Shown piece by piece: positions 52,174-62,600 of a stretch of 64,000 nt of DNA; within the stretch, counting starts at the first letter, position 1, and each line of letters opens with the position of its first letter. The notes beneath the pieces were generated by a model. That model was not told where the DNA came from, did no database searches, and worked only from the letters and a program-made list of their open reading frames with translations. The position numbers were made by a program, and so were the translations under genes. The stretch spans positions 112,473 to 176,472 of the forward strand of contig JAKQPS010000044.1 of NCBI GenBank assembly GCA_029564595.1, written 5' to 3'. The DNA is from a bacterium (GTDB lineage Bacteria; UBP15; UBA6099).

Positions 52174-53019
52174 TCAGTCCTTCACATAGATGCTTGGCCT
52201 TACGAATTTAAAACCGTGCGATATTCCCGTCAGACTCTCGGAATGCCCCACGAAAAATACGCCTCCGGGAGCCAATATGTTGTAAAACCTCGTCACAAGC
52301 TCAGCTTGCGTTTTCTTGTCGAAATATATCATTACGTTCCTGCAGAATACCGCGTCGAACGGCCCTGTCATGGGCCACGGGTCCATTAAGTTAAGCCTTC
52401 TGAACGCTATTTTTCTCTTCAGCTCAGCCGACACTCTGTAAAACACTGTTCCGTCCTGAGCGGTTTCCTTCGCAAAGTATTTTTTCAAAACCATTTCCGG
52501 AGTTTCCTTCATCCGCTGTTTCGGAAACAACCCTTCCTTCGCCGTCTCCAGAGTCTGAGATGAAATATCCGTCGCTAAAATCCTGAAATCCGGGCATCCG
52601 CTTCCTTTGATGGCGTCGTCAAGAGTTATCGCTATCGAGTACGCCTCTTCCCCGGAAGCGCAACCCGCGCTCCATATCCGAAATCGCTTCCTTTTCTCAT
52701 CGACCAGTTTGACTTTCCCCTGTTCGAGCAGATAGTTGAAGTGATCCTTTTCCCTGAAAAAATATGTCAGGTTGGTCGTCAGGATGTCGACCATAGTCGA
52801 AAGTTCGACCCCCGTTTCATCTTTCTCTATATATTTGAGATAATCCTTATATGAATCGATGTTGAGCATTCTCAGCCGCTTGTTAAGCCGCGCCTGCACC
52901 AATTCCTTCTTTCCGACATGCAGGTTGATCCGGCAGATGGCGTAAACCATCTCGCTTATCTTCTCAAACTCGCGGTCTGGAAGACTTCTGCTTCTGAGAA
53001 TGGATGAAACGTTTTCCAT
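52174..53019 (-). CDS. cheR: MCP glutamate methyltransferase CheR
   Basis: 281 residues from the ATG at 53019; a TTG at 53052 (AGGACGC upstream) would add 11 residues and cannot be excluded. N-terminal helical domain KISEMVYAICRINLHVGKKE, NKRLRMLNIDSYKDYLKYIE, then TNLTYFFREKDHFN. SAM-binding RIWSAGCASGEEAYSIAITL, then ILATDISSQTLETAKEGLF. Family C-terminal GPFDAVFCRNVMIYFDKKTQ and GGVFFVGHSESLTGISHGFK. Methylates MCP glutamates using S-adenosylmethionine. Starts after the terminator at 53091-53133, so it may head its own transcript. Confidence 0.94.
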   Translation of the reverse strand: MENVSSILRSRSLPDREFEKISEMVYAICRINLHVGKKELVQARLNKRLRMLNIDSYKDYLKYIEKDETGVELSTMVDILTTNLTYFFREKDHFNYLLEQGKVKLVDEKRKRFRIWSAGCASGEEAYSIAITLDDAIKGSGCPDFRILATDISSQTLETAKEGLFPKQRMKETPEMVLKKYFAKETAQDGTVFYRVSAELKRKIAFRRLNLMDPWPMTGPFDAVFCRNVMIYFDKKTQAELVTRFYNILAPGGVFFVGHSESLTGISHGFKFVRPSIYVKD

Positions 53020-53090
53020 TTGTTCTGCTTTGAAGCTCGGCGCCGGCGTCAAGCGTCCTGAGCGAACCTTTCCCTAGTTTCTACTCGGTC

Positions 53091-53133
53091 AAAACAAGGA
53101 TGGAGGCGGACGCTCTCGCGCCCGTCTCCATCC
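53091..53133 (-). terminator. Terminator after the MCP gene
   Basis: Minus strand stem GGATGGAG-A-CGG (from 53133) with CCG-C-CTCCATCC (to 53098), followed by TTGTTTT. It is 15 bases after the MCP stop and 72 before the cheR ATG. It partly separates cheA-cheW-MCP from cheR-cheD-cheY-cheX-cheB. Confidence 0.7.
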
Positions 53134-53147
53134 CGCGCCGTCATATT

Positions 53148-54755
53148 CTAAAAATCCTTGAAGTCATCGTCCATAGGAATCATTGTGTCGGACTTCTTCA
53201 TGCCCACGGAAGCCTTCAGCTTATCGGAAGCCGCGGCAACAGCTCCGTTCCGCGCTTTTGCCGAAGCGGCTTTCTTTGCCTTGTCGGCTGCGGACACGAC
53301 CCGCTGCGCCGAGCCGTTCGCCGCCTGTCTGCCAGTAACCAGTTCCATCAATTCGTTAACCATATCCATCAACCCGACGGACTGCGAGTTCATTTCCTCT
53401 GCGGCCGAAGCTGATTCCTCCGCGTTGGACGCGTTAGACTGCGTCACTTTGTCCATCTGGCTGACCGCGATATTGACCTGATCGATGCCCTGCGCCTGCT
53501 CTTTGCTGGCTGCGGCGATCTCAGCCACAAGGTCGGTTACCTTCGCCGAGCCGTCGACTATCTCGACGAACGACCTTGCAAGCTCGTCGGCTATCTTGGA
53601 GCCTTCGGAAGTGTTGTTCACCGACTCCTCGATCAGGGTGGCGGTGTTGCGGGCGGCTTCGCCGGCCCTTTGAGCCAGATTGCGCACCTCTTCGGCCACG
53701 ACCGCGAATCCCTTGCCTGCCTCTCCGGCGCGCGCGGCTTCTACCGCCGCGTTCAGCGCCAGCAGATTGGTCTGAAACGCTATCTCGTCAATCGTCTTGA
53801 TTATCTTCGACGTTTGTTTGGAAGAATCACCGATTTTAGCCATCGCGGTGGTCATCCGGGAGATTTCGTCGCTGCCTCTATCCGCCGCCTTGCGCGCGTC
53901 CTTCGACAGCAAGTTGGCCTGTTCAGCGTTGTCCGCATTCTGCCGGGTCATAGACGACATCTCCTCCAGCGAAGACGATATCTCTTCGAGAGAAGACGCC
54001 TGCTCGGAAGCTCCTTCCGCCAGAGACTGGCTGGCTCCCGAAACCTGCCCGGACGCGGACGACAACTGCTCGGACGCGTCCATCAGCGACGTTGATATCC
54101 TGTTGATCGGAAGCCCGATCGATCTTGCGAGAGCAATCGCAGCAAGCAACGCCGACACTGTCACGACAAGAGACACCGCCAAAAGAACATACAGAATAGC
54201 GTTCATCTCTTTTTGCACATCGTCGATGTATATTCCGGAACCGACAATCCATCCCCAATCCCTCTGGAGCTTCACGTAGGAAATCTTCGGGTCGGGTTTC
54301 GTCTGCCCCGGTTTTGCCCACATATAATCGACCGAGCCTTCTCCGGCTTTTTTACAAATTTCCGCCATTTCCACGAACAGCTTTTTCCCGTTCGGGTCTT
54401 TGTAGTCCGAAAGATCTGAACCGACCAGATCGGCTGTGAACGGATGCATCAACATCGTCGGATGCATGTCGTTTATCCAGAAATACTGTTCACCCTCATA
54501 TCTCATGTCTCGCACCACGTTCATTGCGGCCGCCTGCGCTTCTTCTTTGGTCAAAGCTCCAGACTTCTCAAGTTGAACGTAGTGGTCAATTACCGTATGC
54601 GCCGCTTCCACAAGATGCTGTGTTTTCTCTTGCTTTCCTTGATACATCTGGGTTTGGAACTTCGGGAACATCCATGCCAGAAGGGCTATGTACAGCGCTG
54701 ACACGAACAGCCCCAGCATGATTATCCTTGTCGACAGATTAAATCTTTTCAACAT
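53148..54755 (-). CDS. Methyl-accepting chemotaxis protein with periplasmic Cache_2-type sensor
   Basis: 535 residues. TM1 at ~12-30 ([20 protein letters not shown]). Periplasmic sCache_2 domain ~35-190: [82 protein letters not shown]2 at ~188-210. HAMP ~210-260, then the signalling domain with methylation helices and the hairpin tip ([60 protein letters not shown]), all canonical. C-terminal region without a CheR-binding pentapeptide (ends DDDFKDF). sCache_2 often binds small carboxylates. Good ribosome site. Followed by a terminator at 53091-53133. Confidence 0.95.
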   Translation of the reverse strand: MLKRFNLSTRIIMLGLFVSALYIALLAWMFPKFQTQMYQGKQEKTQHLVEAAHTVIDHYVQLEKSGALTKEEAQAAAMNVVRDMRYEGEQYFWINDMHPTMLMHPFTADLVGSDLSDYKDPNGKKLFVEMAEICKKAGEGSVDYMWAKPGQTKPDPKISYVKLQRDWGWIVGSGIYIDDVQKEMNAILYVLLAVSLVVTVSALLAAIALARSIGLPINRISTSLMDASEQLSSASGQVSGASQSLAEGASEQASSLEEISSSLEEMSSMTRQNADNAEQANLLSKDARKAADRGSDEISRMTTAMAKIGDSSKQTSKIIKTIDEIAFQTNLLALNAAVEAARAGEAGKGFAVVAEEVRNLAQRAGEAARNTATLIEESVNNTSEGSKIADELARSFVEIVDGSAKVTDLVAEIAAASKEQAQGIDQVNIAVSQMDKVTQSNASNAEESASAAEEMNSQSVGLMDMVNELMELVTGRQAANGSAQRVVSAADKAKKAASAKARNGAVAAASDKLKASVGMKKSDTMIPMDDDFKDF

Positions 54756-54846
54756 AATCAGTTTCTCCTCGTCTGATAGAATGAACCGACATTTATTTTT
54801 CGAAACTCCGAGGCCGTCCGGCCCGGAGCCGCCGTTCGCTCCAACC

Positions 54847-55347
54847 TCATTTCGTTCCTGTTTCTTTTTCGGTTTTAGAGATGATTTTTATCTCCTCCGC
54901 CGTCAGGACTCTCCTGATGTCGAGCACAATGACAATCTTGCCTTTGGCTTTGCCTATGCCCATTATAAATTCGGTGTCAACGCTGACCCCGAAAGTCGGA
55001 GTTTCTTCGATGTCCTGCTCTTGGATGTCCAGAACTTCGGAAACTTTATCCACCACGATTCCCATCAGCAAGCCGTCGAGGTCAACCACGATGATGCACG
55101 TTTCTTTCGTGTTGTCCGCGCGTTCCATGCCGAACTTTTGCCGCAGGTCTATCACGGGGATGACTTTCCCGCGCAGATTGATGACGCCTCGAACGAAATT
55201 CGGCATCCTCGGCACATTCGTGATTTCCATCAGCCCGATGATTTCCCTGACTTTCAGTATCTCAAGCCCGTACTCTTCGTCTCCAAGCGTGAACGTGAGA
55301 TACTTGTTGAGTTTCCTTCCCTGCTCTTCCGCCGCCGCTATTGCCAT
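54847..55347 (-). CDS. cheW: Chemotaxis coupling protein CheW
   Basis: 166 residues. CheW domain: [76 protein letters not shown] and [20 protein letters not shown]. All the conserved glycines and the INLRG motif are present. It couples the MCP array to CheA. AAGGAGGG 8 bases before the ATG. It lies between cheA (45 bases upstream) and the MCP gene (91 bases downstream). Confidence 0.95.
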   Translation of the reverse strand: MAIAAAEEQGRKLNKYLTFTLGDEEYGLEILKVREIIGLMEITNVPRMPNFVRGVINLRGKVIPVIDLRQKFGMERADNTKETCIIVVDLDGLLMGIVVDKVSEVLDIQEQDIEETPTFGVSVDTEFIMGIGKAKGKIVIVLDIRRVLTAEEIKIISKTEKETGTK

Positions 55348-55391
55348 TTCGCGCCCTCCTTTCGTGTTGTTTTATGTTTCATGTTTTCCTG

Positions 55392-58226
55392 TCATGAATT
55401 GTGAGCCAGTCTTATCATGCCGGTGGTGTCTAGGATTAGCGCCACCCGTCCGTCTCCCATAATCGCGCCGCCCGACACCCCGTCGAGTTCATCGAACATT
55501 CCGCCCAGCGCTTTTATCACCACCTGCTGCTGTCCTTCCAGATTGTCCACCATCAGCGCGCAGCGTTTCCCGTTGCCGCCGACAATCACCGCGAGAGCGT
55601 CCGTCGCGTCCGTCTTAGCCCCGTCCAGACCGAACAACCGATGCACCCTGAACAGAGGCATCAGATCGCCTCTCACTTTCAACATCTCTCCCCTGCCCAC
55701 CACAGTGTCTATCTGCCCGCGCTCAGGCCGCAACGACTCCACTATCGCTATCGTCGGTATGATGTATTTCTCATGCGCCACATTCACCACCATGCCGTCT
55801 ATTATCGCAAGCGTCAGAGGCAGCCGGATTATGAACTCCGATCCTTTCCCCTGTTCGGATTCGATCTCCACCCGGCCCCGCAGAGCCTCGATGCTCCTTT
55901 TCACCACGTCCATCCCGACGCCCCGGCCTGAAACCTCGGTGACCTTTTTCGCGGTCGAAAAACCCGGATGAAATATCAGACTGTAAATCTCCCTGTCCGA
56001 AAGCTCGGCGTCGGCGGAGACGATGTTCTGCGCAATCGCTTTTGAAACAATCGCGTTCTTGTCCAGCCCTTGCCCGTCGTCCTTCAGTCTGATGACGACC
56101 GTGCCGCCCTCGTGCGCCGCCGAAAGATGTATCCGGCCCTTTGCCGGTTTTCCCGCAGCTATTCTCTCCTGCGCCGACTCGATTCCGTGATCCACGGCGT
56201 TCCTGACCATGTGAACCAGCGGACTGCCGATCTCTTCGACCACGTTGCGGTCAAGCTCGGTGTCCTCTCCCGAATACGTCAGTTCAACCGACGTTCCGCA
56301 CTTGATCGAAAGGTCCCGCGTCAGACGGGTCATCTTCTGGAATGTGTTTTTGAGCGAGACCATTCTCATGCTCATCGCAAGCTCCTGCAACTCGCGGGTA
56401 ATCTTGCCGAGATGGGAGACATTCCTTGACAGGCGCGCGCTCTTCGTCTGCGTCACTTCCGGCTCCTGCGTTACCATCGCGTTGGCGATCACAAGTTCGC
56501 CCACCGCGTCGATCAGCGCGTCCAGACGGGTCGTGCTCACCTTTACCATTCCGTCAGCTTTTCCGGTTGACTTTGCTTCTTGCGCGCATGCCTCCGCTGG
56601 GGCGGCGGTCTGAGCAGGTTCATCCTCAAGCCGATCTTCTATTGCGGCTCGCTCTTCGCTGCAACTCCGCTCCGGATCCTTCAGTCTTTCTATCAATTCG
56701 CCGTATCCAGAAGGCGTTTCATATTTTGCTCCGCCCACCGCCGCGTTCACTCTCTCGACGGCGTCTTTCAGGAAGTCCACCGCCGCGAACGCCACGTCCG
56801 CCGCGCGACCCATTATGTCGATCTCCCCGCGCCTTGCTCTGTCCAGAAGGCTTTCCGCGTGGTGCGCCACTTCCTGCGTGTCTTTCAGATTCAAAAAACC
56901 GGCTATTCCTTTTATATTGTGATATCCCCTGAATATTTCATTTATCAGCGCGCTGTCGCCCGGATGCTTCTCCAGTTCGACGAGCGCCATCTCCGAAGCG
57001 TGCAGGTACTCGCGCGATTCCGTCACGAAATCCACAAGCTCAGGATTATTGGGGTCGATCTCGACGGACGGCGGATGGATCATGGAGGTCTGTTCAGCCT
57101 GTTGCGGCGCGACCGCCGCTCTCGAAGCCTTCGGCCGTTTCGCCTGCGCGCCTCGCTCCGCCAAGCCGGCCGCTATCCTGTCTGCTTTCGATTTCCATGT
57201 CTCGTCCCCAACCGCGAAAGCGCCTGACAAGATGCTATTTACACATTCGGCGGCGGCCTTCAAGCCTGCCGTCGTTTTTTCATCGATATCCTTTCCAGTC
57301 GCTTTTAACGCGGTGGTGACAGCCGCGAAAAGACGCGCGGCAGATTCCATGCCAAAGCGCCCGGCCGCTTTTTCCAATGCGCTCGCGCACGCCTCCAACC
57401 GGCCCACCGTTTCGGTTATTCCATATCCGATATCTTCTATGCTTGACTCGAAAGCATCGAGGTCGTCGGCCATTTCTTCAAGGAAACCTCCGGCTGTCGA
57501 AAGAGAGCTTGCCATCATAGCCGCATTTTCAATCGTTGTCCCGGAACAGTCCGCCGCCGCATCGTCTTCAAACTCGCCTTCCATAAGGCCCCTAAACCAT
57601 CCGGCCGAGCCGCGAAGCGCTTGCAACCCGCCTTCGAAAGGAATCTCCCCGGCTAAAGTGTCCGCCGCCAACTGGGCCGCTCCCCTTGCCACGCCCACAG
57701 CCTCGCCTGAATCCTTCACAAGCATCTCTATCTTCCAGAAAAAATCCTTTATTACTCTCAAAACATGATCGTCTTTCGCGCTCATGTCCTGAATAAGCCC
57801 TTCGAGAAGGTCCAGTTGCAACTCCAACTCTTCGGGAGATTTTGAGAGCGCGAGCCGGGCGGTTTCAGATGTCCGCGCCGGAAGCGAGAGCGCAGAAAGT
57901 TCGGAATCCGCCCGCGCGGTCGTTCCTTCGGCGCCGCCCGCGCGCTCTCTCTCAGTCGCGGCAGTCTGCAAGCGGGAAACTGCGGCGCACATCTTGATAT
58001 AAGCAACGCTGAAGTCCGTCCGCCCGGAAACTATATCTTGAGCGATTCGGGCAAGCGAGGCCGCTTCCAGCGCCATACCGCCTTGAGCCTCCGAGCGAAG
58101 CGAGATTTCATCCGCCAGTTCCCGTATCCGCTCAGCGCCCCCAAGGTCGTCCTCGTCCATCCCGGCTGCCAGCCCGGATATCTCTTCCACCATCGCCAGC
58201 GTGTCTTCCAGCAGTCCTTCTCTCAT
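55392..58226 (-). CDS. cheA: Chemotaxis histidine kinase CheA with long N-terminal helical extension
   Basis: 944 residues, about 280 longer than E. coli CheA. Residues 1-390 are predicted helical and match nothing I know (EIPFEGGLQALRGSAGWFRG among them), with no H-x-x-K-G. The Hpt domain is at ~392-495, phospho-acceptor His436 in IFRGYHNIKGIAGFLNLKDT. Dimerisation domain ~560-632 (TTRLDALIDAVGELVIANAM). ATPase ~635-805: N box VHMVRNAVDHG (676-681), G1 DDGQG (716-720), G2 GRGVGMD (767-773). Regulatory CheW-like domain ~806-944, ending ILDTTGMIRLAHNS. A linker (520-556) is Cys- and Glu-rich. No obvious P2. It heads the unit CheA-CheW-MCP. AAGGTG before the ATG. Confidence 0.94.
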   Translation of the reverse strand: MREGLLEDTLAMVEEISGLAAGMDEDDLGGAERIRELADEISLRSEAQGGMALEAASLARIAQDIVSGRTDFSVAYIKMCAAVSRLQTAATERERAGGAEGTTARADSELSALSLPARTSETARLALSKSPEELELQLDLLEGLIQDMSAKDDHVLRVIKDFFWKIEMLVKDSGEAVGVARGAAQLAADTLAGEIPFEGGLQALRGSAGWFRGLMEGEFEDDAAADCSGTTIENAAMMASSLSTAGGFLEEMADDLDAFESSIEDIGYGITETVGRLEACASALEKAAGRFGMESAARLFAAVTTALKATGKDIDEKTTAGLKAAAECVNSILSGAFAVGDETWKSKADRIAAGLAERGAQAKRPKASRAAVAPQQAEQTSMIHPPSVEIDPNNPELVDFVTESREYLHASEMALVELEKHPGDSALINEIFRGYHNIKGIAGFLNLKDTQEVAHHAESLLDRARRGEIDIMGRAADVAFAAVDFLKDAVERVNAAVGGAKYETPSGYGELIERLKDPERSCSEERAAIEDRLEDEPAQTAAPAEACAQEAKSTGKADGMVKVSTTRLDALIDAVGELVIANAMVTQEPEVTQTKSARLSRNVSHLGKITRELQELAMSMRMVSLKNTFQKMTRLTRDLSIKCGTSVELTYSGEDTELDRNVVEEIGSPLVHMVRNAVDHGIESAQERIAAGKPAKGRIHLSAAHEGGTVVIRLKDDGQGLDKNAIVSKAIAQNIVSADAELSDREIYSLIFHPGFSTAKKVTEVSGRGVGMDVVKRSIEALRGRVEIESEQGKGSEFIIRLPLTLAIIDGMVVNVAHEKYIIPTIAIVESLRPERGQIDTVVGRGEMLKVRGDLMPLFRVHRLFGLDGAKTDATDALAVIVGGNGKRCALMVDNLEGQQQVVIKALGGMFDELDGVSGGAIMGDGRVALILDTTGMIRLAHNS

Positions 58227-58286
58227 TGTTTCACCTTTGTCGCCTATCGCCCCGCAAGTTCAGGCTTTCAGGCATTTGTCGTATAG

Positions 58287-58706
58287 TCAATCAACACTGG
58301 AAACTTCGCGAACAGAAACATCAACGGCTACGCAGCAATCTCTCTTCGACAACATTCTCCGAGACATTTTCATTATTGCGTCCAGCTCAAACGGCTTAGT
58401 CATAAACCGGCAATTCGACGGTTTTTCGGTATGAAACACATCTCTTTCGGAAGGCCTTCCTGTCACCATAATAACCGGGATGTGACAAGTTAGCTCATTC
58501 TCTCTAAGATTCTTGATGAATTCCCAACCGCCCATAATCGGCATGCAGATGTCAGTAACGACGATATCCGGGCGGAAGACAAGCGCTTTTTTCATAGCCT
58601 CAAGCCCGTTTCCGGCTTCGCAGACTTCGTATCCGCCCGCATCGAAAAGACACTTGAGGAGTTCTCTCACGTCTTCTTCGTCATCAACAATCAGAGCTTT
58701 ATTCAA
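58287..58706 (-). CDS. CheY-like receiver protein
   Basis: 139 residues. KALIVDDEEDVRELLKCLFD, phospho-acceptor Asp52 in IVVTDICMPIMGGWEFI, Thr in VIMVTGRPSERD and Lys in RFMTKPFELD. No output domain. Start is TTG at 58706 with AAGGA about 11 bases upstream, which is weaker than for its neighbours. The D-V-C-C-VAVDVSVREVSSVD tail is unusual. It lies 60 bases before cheA on the same strand, so it could be a second phosphate sink or an effector of CheA. Confidence 0.82.
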   Translation of the reverse strand: MNKALIVDDEEDVRELLKCLFDAGGYEVCEAGNGLEAMKKALVFRPDIVVTDICMPIMGGWEFIKNLRENELTCHIPVIMVTGRPSERDVFHTEKPSNCRFMTKPFELDAIMKMSRRMLSKRDCCVAVDVSVREVSSVD

Positions 58707-58978
58707 AACGCGCGAATCCTTTTAAATTTCGTTCAGAAGCAACCGTCTCGCGACCTTCCACAGAATAATTAGTTCGGGGTTCTTTGATTGATGACGGACA
58801 GCAAAGCTGTCGTTCAATCGCGATTATAGCCCGTTCGCAGTCCTTTCAGTTCGATTTTCGTTGTCAAACTCGCTCTATTCTATTTGCCGGACAGAAGGCC
58901 GTATGTATGCAGAAATACAAAGTTCTGTGGATGTTTTTACAGCTTTTTGTGGCGATTTTATCTACAGAAATAGGAGCT

Positions 58979-59620
58979 TCAGATGTTTATTGCGTCAAGC
59001 CCGTGTTTGCGCGCGAACTGCATCAGTTCATAATTGTCGTCAATTTTCAACTTTTCTTTGATTCTTGATTTATATGTTGAAACCGCGCTTTCGCTGACAT
59101 CCAATTCGACGGCGATCTCTCGTATCTTCATGTGTTTCGCCATTCTCGAAAGTATCTGCAACTCTCTTTTAGACATGGATGATATCGGATTTTCAGAGGC
59201 GGCTCCGCGCTGCTGGGCGATTATCTTTTCCATGATGGTTTCAGAGACGCATATCTTTCCCTCCGCCGCTTTTCTTACAGCCATCCCAAGCTCGCCCGGA
59301 GCTGACCCTTTTAGAATGAAACCTATAGCGCCGTCTTTGAGCGCCCGCTTTGCAAATTCCTCGTTGTCATGCATTGTCAAAAACACGACGGCCGCCGCAG
59401 GACGCGCTTCTTTGACTTTCACCAGAATATCAAGACCGCTCATTCCGGGCATATCCAGATCAAGCAGCATAACGTCGAACCCGGTTTTGACAATTTTCTC
59501 CAACGCCTCCTGCCCTGACCCGGCCTCTGCGACGACTTTTATGTCGCCTTTAACCTCTAGGATTCGCCTGACCCCGTCCCTCACAATTTCATGGTCGTCG
59601 CAGAGAAAAACCCTTATCAT
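58979..59620 (-). CDS. NarL/FixJ-type response regulator
   Basis: 213 residues. Receiver: VFLCDDHEIVRDGVRRILEV, phospho-acceptor Asp54 in VMLLDLDMPGMSGLDILVKV, then VVFLTMHDNEEFAKRALKDG and GFILKGSAPGELG. LuxR-type HTH at ~145-210: SMSKRELQILSRMAKHMKIR, EIAVELDVSESAVSTYKSRI. It binds DNA when phosphorylated by the overlapping kinase gene (start overlaps the stop at 59617-59620, ATGA). GGAGAAAAAGG upstream. The target promoter is not known. The following 270 bases hold no gene. Confidence 0.92.
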   Translation of the reverse strand: MIRVFLCDDHEIVRDGVRRILEVKGDIKVVAEAGSGQEALEKIVKTGFDVMLLDLDMPGMSGLDILVKVKEARPAAAVVFLTMHDNEEFAKRALKDGAIGFILKGSAPGELGMAVRKAAEGKICVSETIMEKIIAQQRGAASENPISSMSKRELQILSRMAKHMKIREIAVELDVSESAVSTYKSRIKEKLKIDDNYELMQFARKHGLDAINI

Positions 59621-62600
59621 CCTTTTTCTCCAGCGCGCGGGGACAACGGAGCGCGCGCGATTATTTCAGTTCCTTTTCCTATGCCGCTAATTATATTCAA
59701 GCTCCCGCCGCAATTCAAAATTCTTTCCTTCATTCCGATTATGCCGAAACGCATGTCCTTTTCCTCAAAAATCGTTTCAGGTTCAAACCCCGATCCGTTG
59801 TCCGCGATTATTAAAACAAGCTCCGTCCCTTGAGTTGAAGAAGATATGCTGGCCTTCGATGCTCCCGAATGCTTGAGAGCGTTGGTGAGGGCTTCCTGCG
59901 CCACCCGATATAACGATATCTGGGTTTCATCCTCCAAGCCCTCGAAGTCGTTTTCATTTACATCTGTTTCAACTTCCATCTTGCCGATGCTGGAGACTTC
60001 TCTGGCTAGCATTTCCAGAGCCGTTTTAAGGCCGAGCTTGTCCAATTCCACCGGGCGCAACCCCTTGCATATACCTCTCAACTCGGTCGCGGCTTTTACC
60101 GCCAGAGATGATAGTTTTCGGATTTCCTCCAACTCCGCTCTTTCTTTTGCCAGAAGAAACTCTGATTCCATAGCCAACGCGGCGATGTGTCTTCCCATAA
60201 TGTCGTGCAGTTCGCGGGCGAGCCTTGCGCGTTCCTCCTCCTGCGCGGTTATCAGTTTTCGCGACAGCCCTTTCATCTTTTCTTCGTTCTCTATAAGAAG
60301 CTCCTCGGCTCTCTTTCTAGCCGATATGTCCGTCCCCACGCATAGTATTTCTATCCTCTTGTCTTTTTCATTGTAAAGCTGTTTGTTGGACCAGTTTATC
60401 CATATCCGCGAGCCGTCTTTTCTCATGTTCTCATTCTCGTTCGACTCGTAATCCAAAATATTTGTCAGTATTTCTGTTATCATTACACTCAAGTCTCTGC
60501 CCGAACTGTCCGTTTCCGGAACTATAGAGCCGACGACGTTTCTTCCTATCAATTCGCCTTTTGAATACCCGAATAACTCTTCTGCGTGCTTGTTAATAAA
60601 GATAATTTCTCCATTGATATCTAATCGCAGAATGATACTGTTCGCGCTTTCGACAAGTTCCCGATATCTGGCTTCGCTTTCGACAAGCGCAAACTCCGCG
60701 AACTTTCTCTTGGTGACGTCGTTAGAGCAGATAAGAACATTTTCAAAACCGCCGTAGCTGAGGTAATCCACAGACGAGGAAAGGCATCTGTCGTTAGGCG
60801 GTTCTCCCGGAGCGGCGGTGAACCACATCTCAATGTCGAAACTTCTGCGTCTCGTGTTGAAAGCGTCGCGGACGGCGGAAGACATCGCGCAGGAATCGCA
60901 CAACTCGCCGAAACCGCATCCCAGCGCGCTGTTCTTGTCGTTCGCGCACCTCATCGCGTCCCCGAACATCATTCCGACCATTTCGTCGTTGGAACGAGAC
61001 GCAAACCGGGTCGCCGCGTCATTGGCTTTCACCACCCGGAAAGTCCTGTCCACCAGCAGCATCGCCATCGGAGCGCTGGAGTGTATCGCTGACAGTTCGG
61101 CGAGAACCTTTTCCAGTTCGCTCTCCGCGTTCTTTCTATCAGAGATATCGGTAAAAATTCCGGCTATCTGCCCCGGCTCCGGGCTAAAAATCGTGACTCC
61201 TAAGTATTTATCCCAATATTTAGAGTAAATTTCAAAATTTTCCGGGCGTCGCGTCATCGCCGCCGTTTTGAACAATTCGATCAGATGCCTGTCAGAATCA
61301 TGTATCGCCGCGCTCGCGGTCTTTCCAATAATTTTTTCCGATTTCACCCCGGATATGCGCTCGAAAGAAGGATTTATCGAGGAGAAATGAAAATCCGCGG
61401 GCTGTCCCTCATCGTCAAAGAGAATTTCGCACACAACAAGGCCTTCCGACATCCCCTCAAACAAGGCTTGGTATTTCTTCTCCGTTTTTATGCGAACCAT
61501 TTCCGATGAAGCCCTGACCGCAAAACTCTTGAGAAGAGGAATCGTCTGTGGACGTTCAGTCATGGGCTTGTCGTCTATGACGGCAATAACTCCGATCGCT
61601 TTTCCCTGTCTATCAAATATTGGCGCGCCCCAAAAGCTTGCGTTCGTCCAGCCGTCAATTTCAGGAAACCGAGGCAGGAGACGATCCTCTGCGTCCTGCC
61701 TGATAATCGCCCGGAAGTGGAAAACATCGGCAAAAACAGTGCCCTCAATATCGAACGAAAAACTTTCTCTTAATTCGCCGTCCAGCCAAACGGCGATTGC
61801 GGTCGCTTTTCCATGATTGTCTTTCTCCACAGCCGCGATTATCGCGCCTCTTTTCATGAGCGTTAACGCGAGTTGTTTTGCGAGGAATTCGAAGATGTCG
61901 GATTTCGGGCCTGTTCCGCTCTCCGCCACCGCCCTCAGCGCCTCGTCAGCCCTCTTCTGTTCGGTGACATCTCTTATAGTCACCAACACAGTAGGTTTTC
62001 CTCTGAACTCCACCCTCGACAATGCTACCGACGCTTCAAACTCCTTTCCGTCCAACCTACAGTGAGTCCAGTCGAAATAATGGAACCCTTTTTCAATCGC
62101 TATTTCAACCATTCTGCTCGCTTTGCTGACCGACTCCGAGCCATCCCTCTGCCTTGGGGGGGAAAGGTTGACCGGGGACATGCCGAGCAGGTCGTTCTCG
62201 GAGACGGCCCCGAATATTTTCAGCGCGGACTGGTTGCAGGTTGAAAACTTCCACTCAGGCAAATCCAAAGTTAATATGGCGTCGCTGAGATTGGAGACAA
62301 GCGTCCTATATCGCGATTCGCTCTCCACCATTCGAATCTCAGCGCGTTTCCTCATAAGCACGCCCACGAAAACCATGAAGAGCCGGTCGATCGTGGCAAT
62401 GTCTTCCGCCTCATACCCGCCGGGTTTGTCTGCGAAAAAAACCGCCCTTACGCTCTGTCTTTCGTTGAGAGATGGAACGCAGACGTAGGATGAAACGCGG
62501 CGCGCAATTCCATCTTCTTCGAATTCGCCGGAGGGATCGAAAGGCTCGTTCTTCGCCACGATGTCTCTGCCGTCCCTCGCCAGCCTCACAACCTCTCCGT

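Noticed and set aside
58790-58818. Hairpin GACAGC-AAA-GCTGTC with flanking GATTGA/TCAATC downstream of the NarL-type regulator
   Set aside because: Short stem, internal loop and no T run; could be chance, so not called as terminator or RNA gene.
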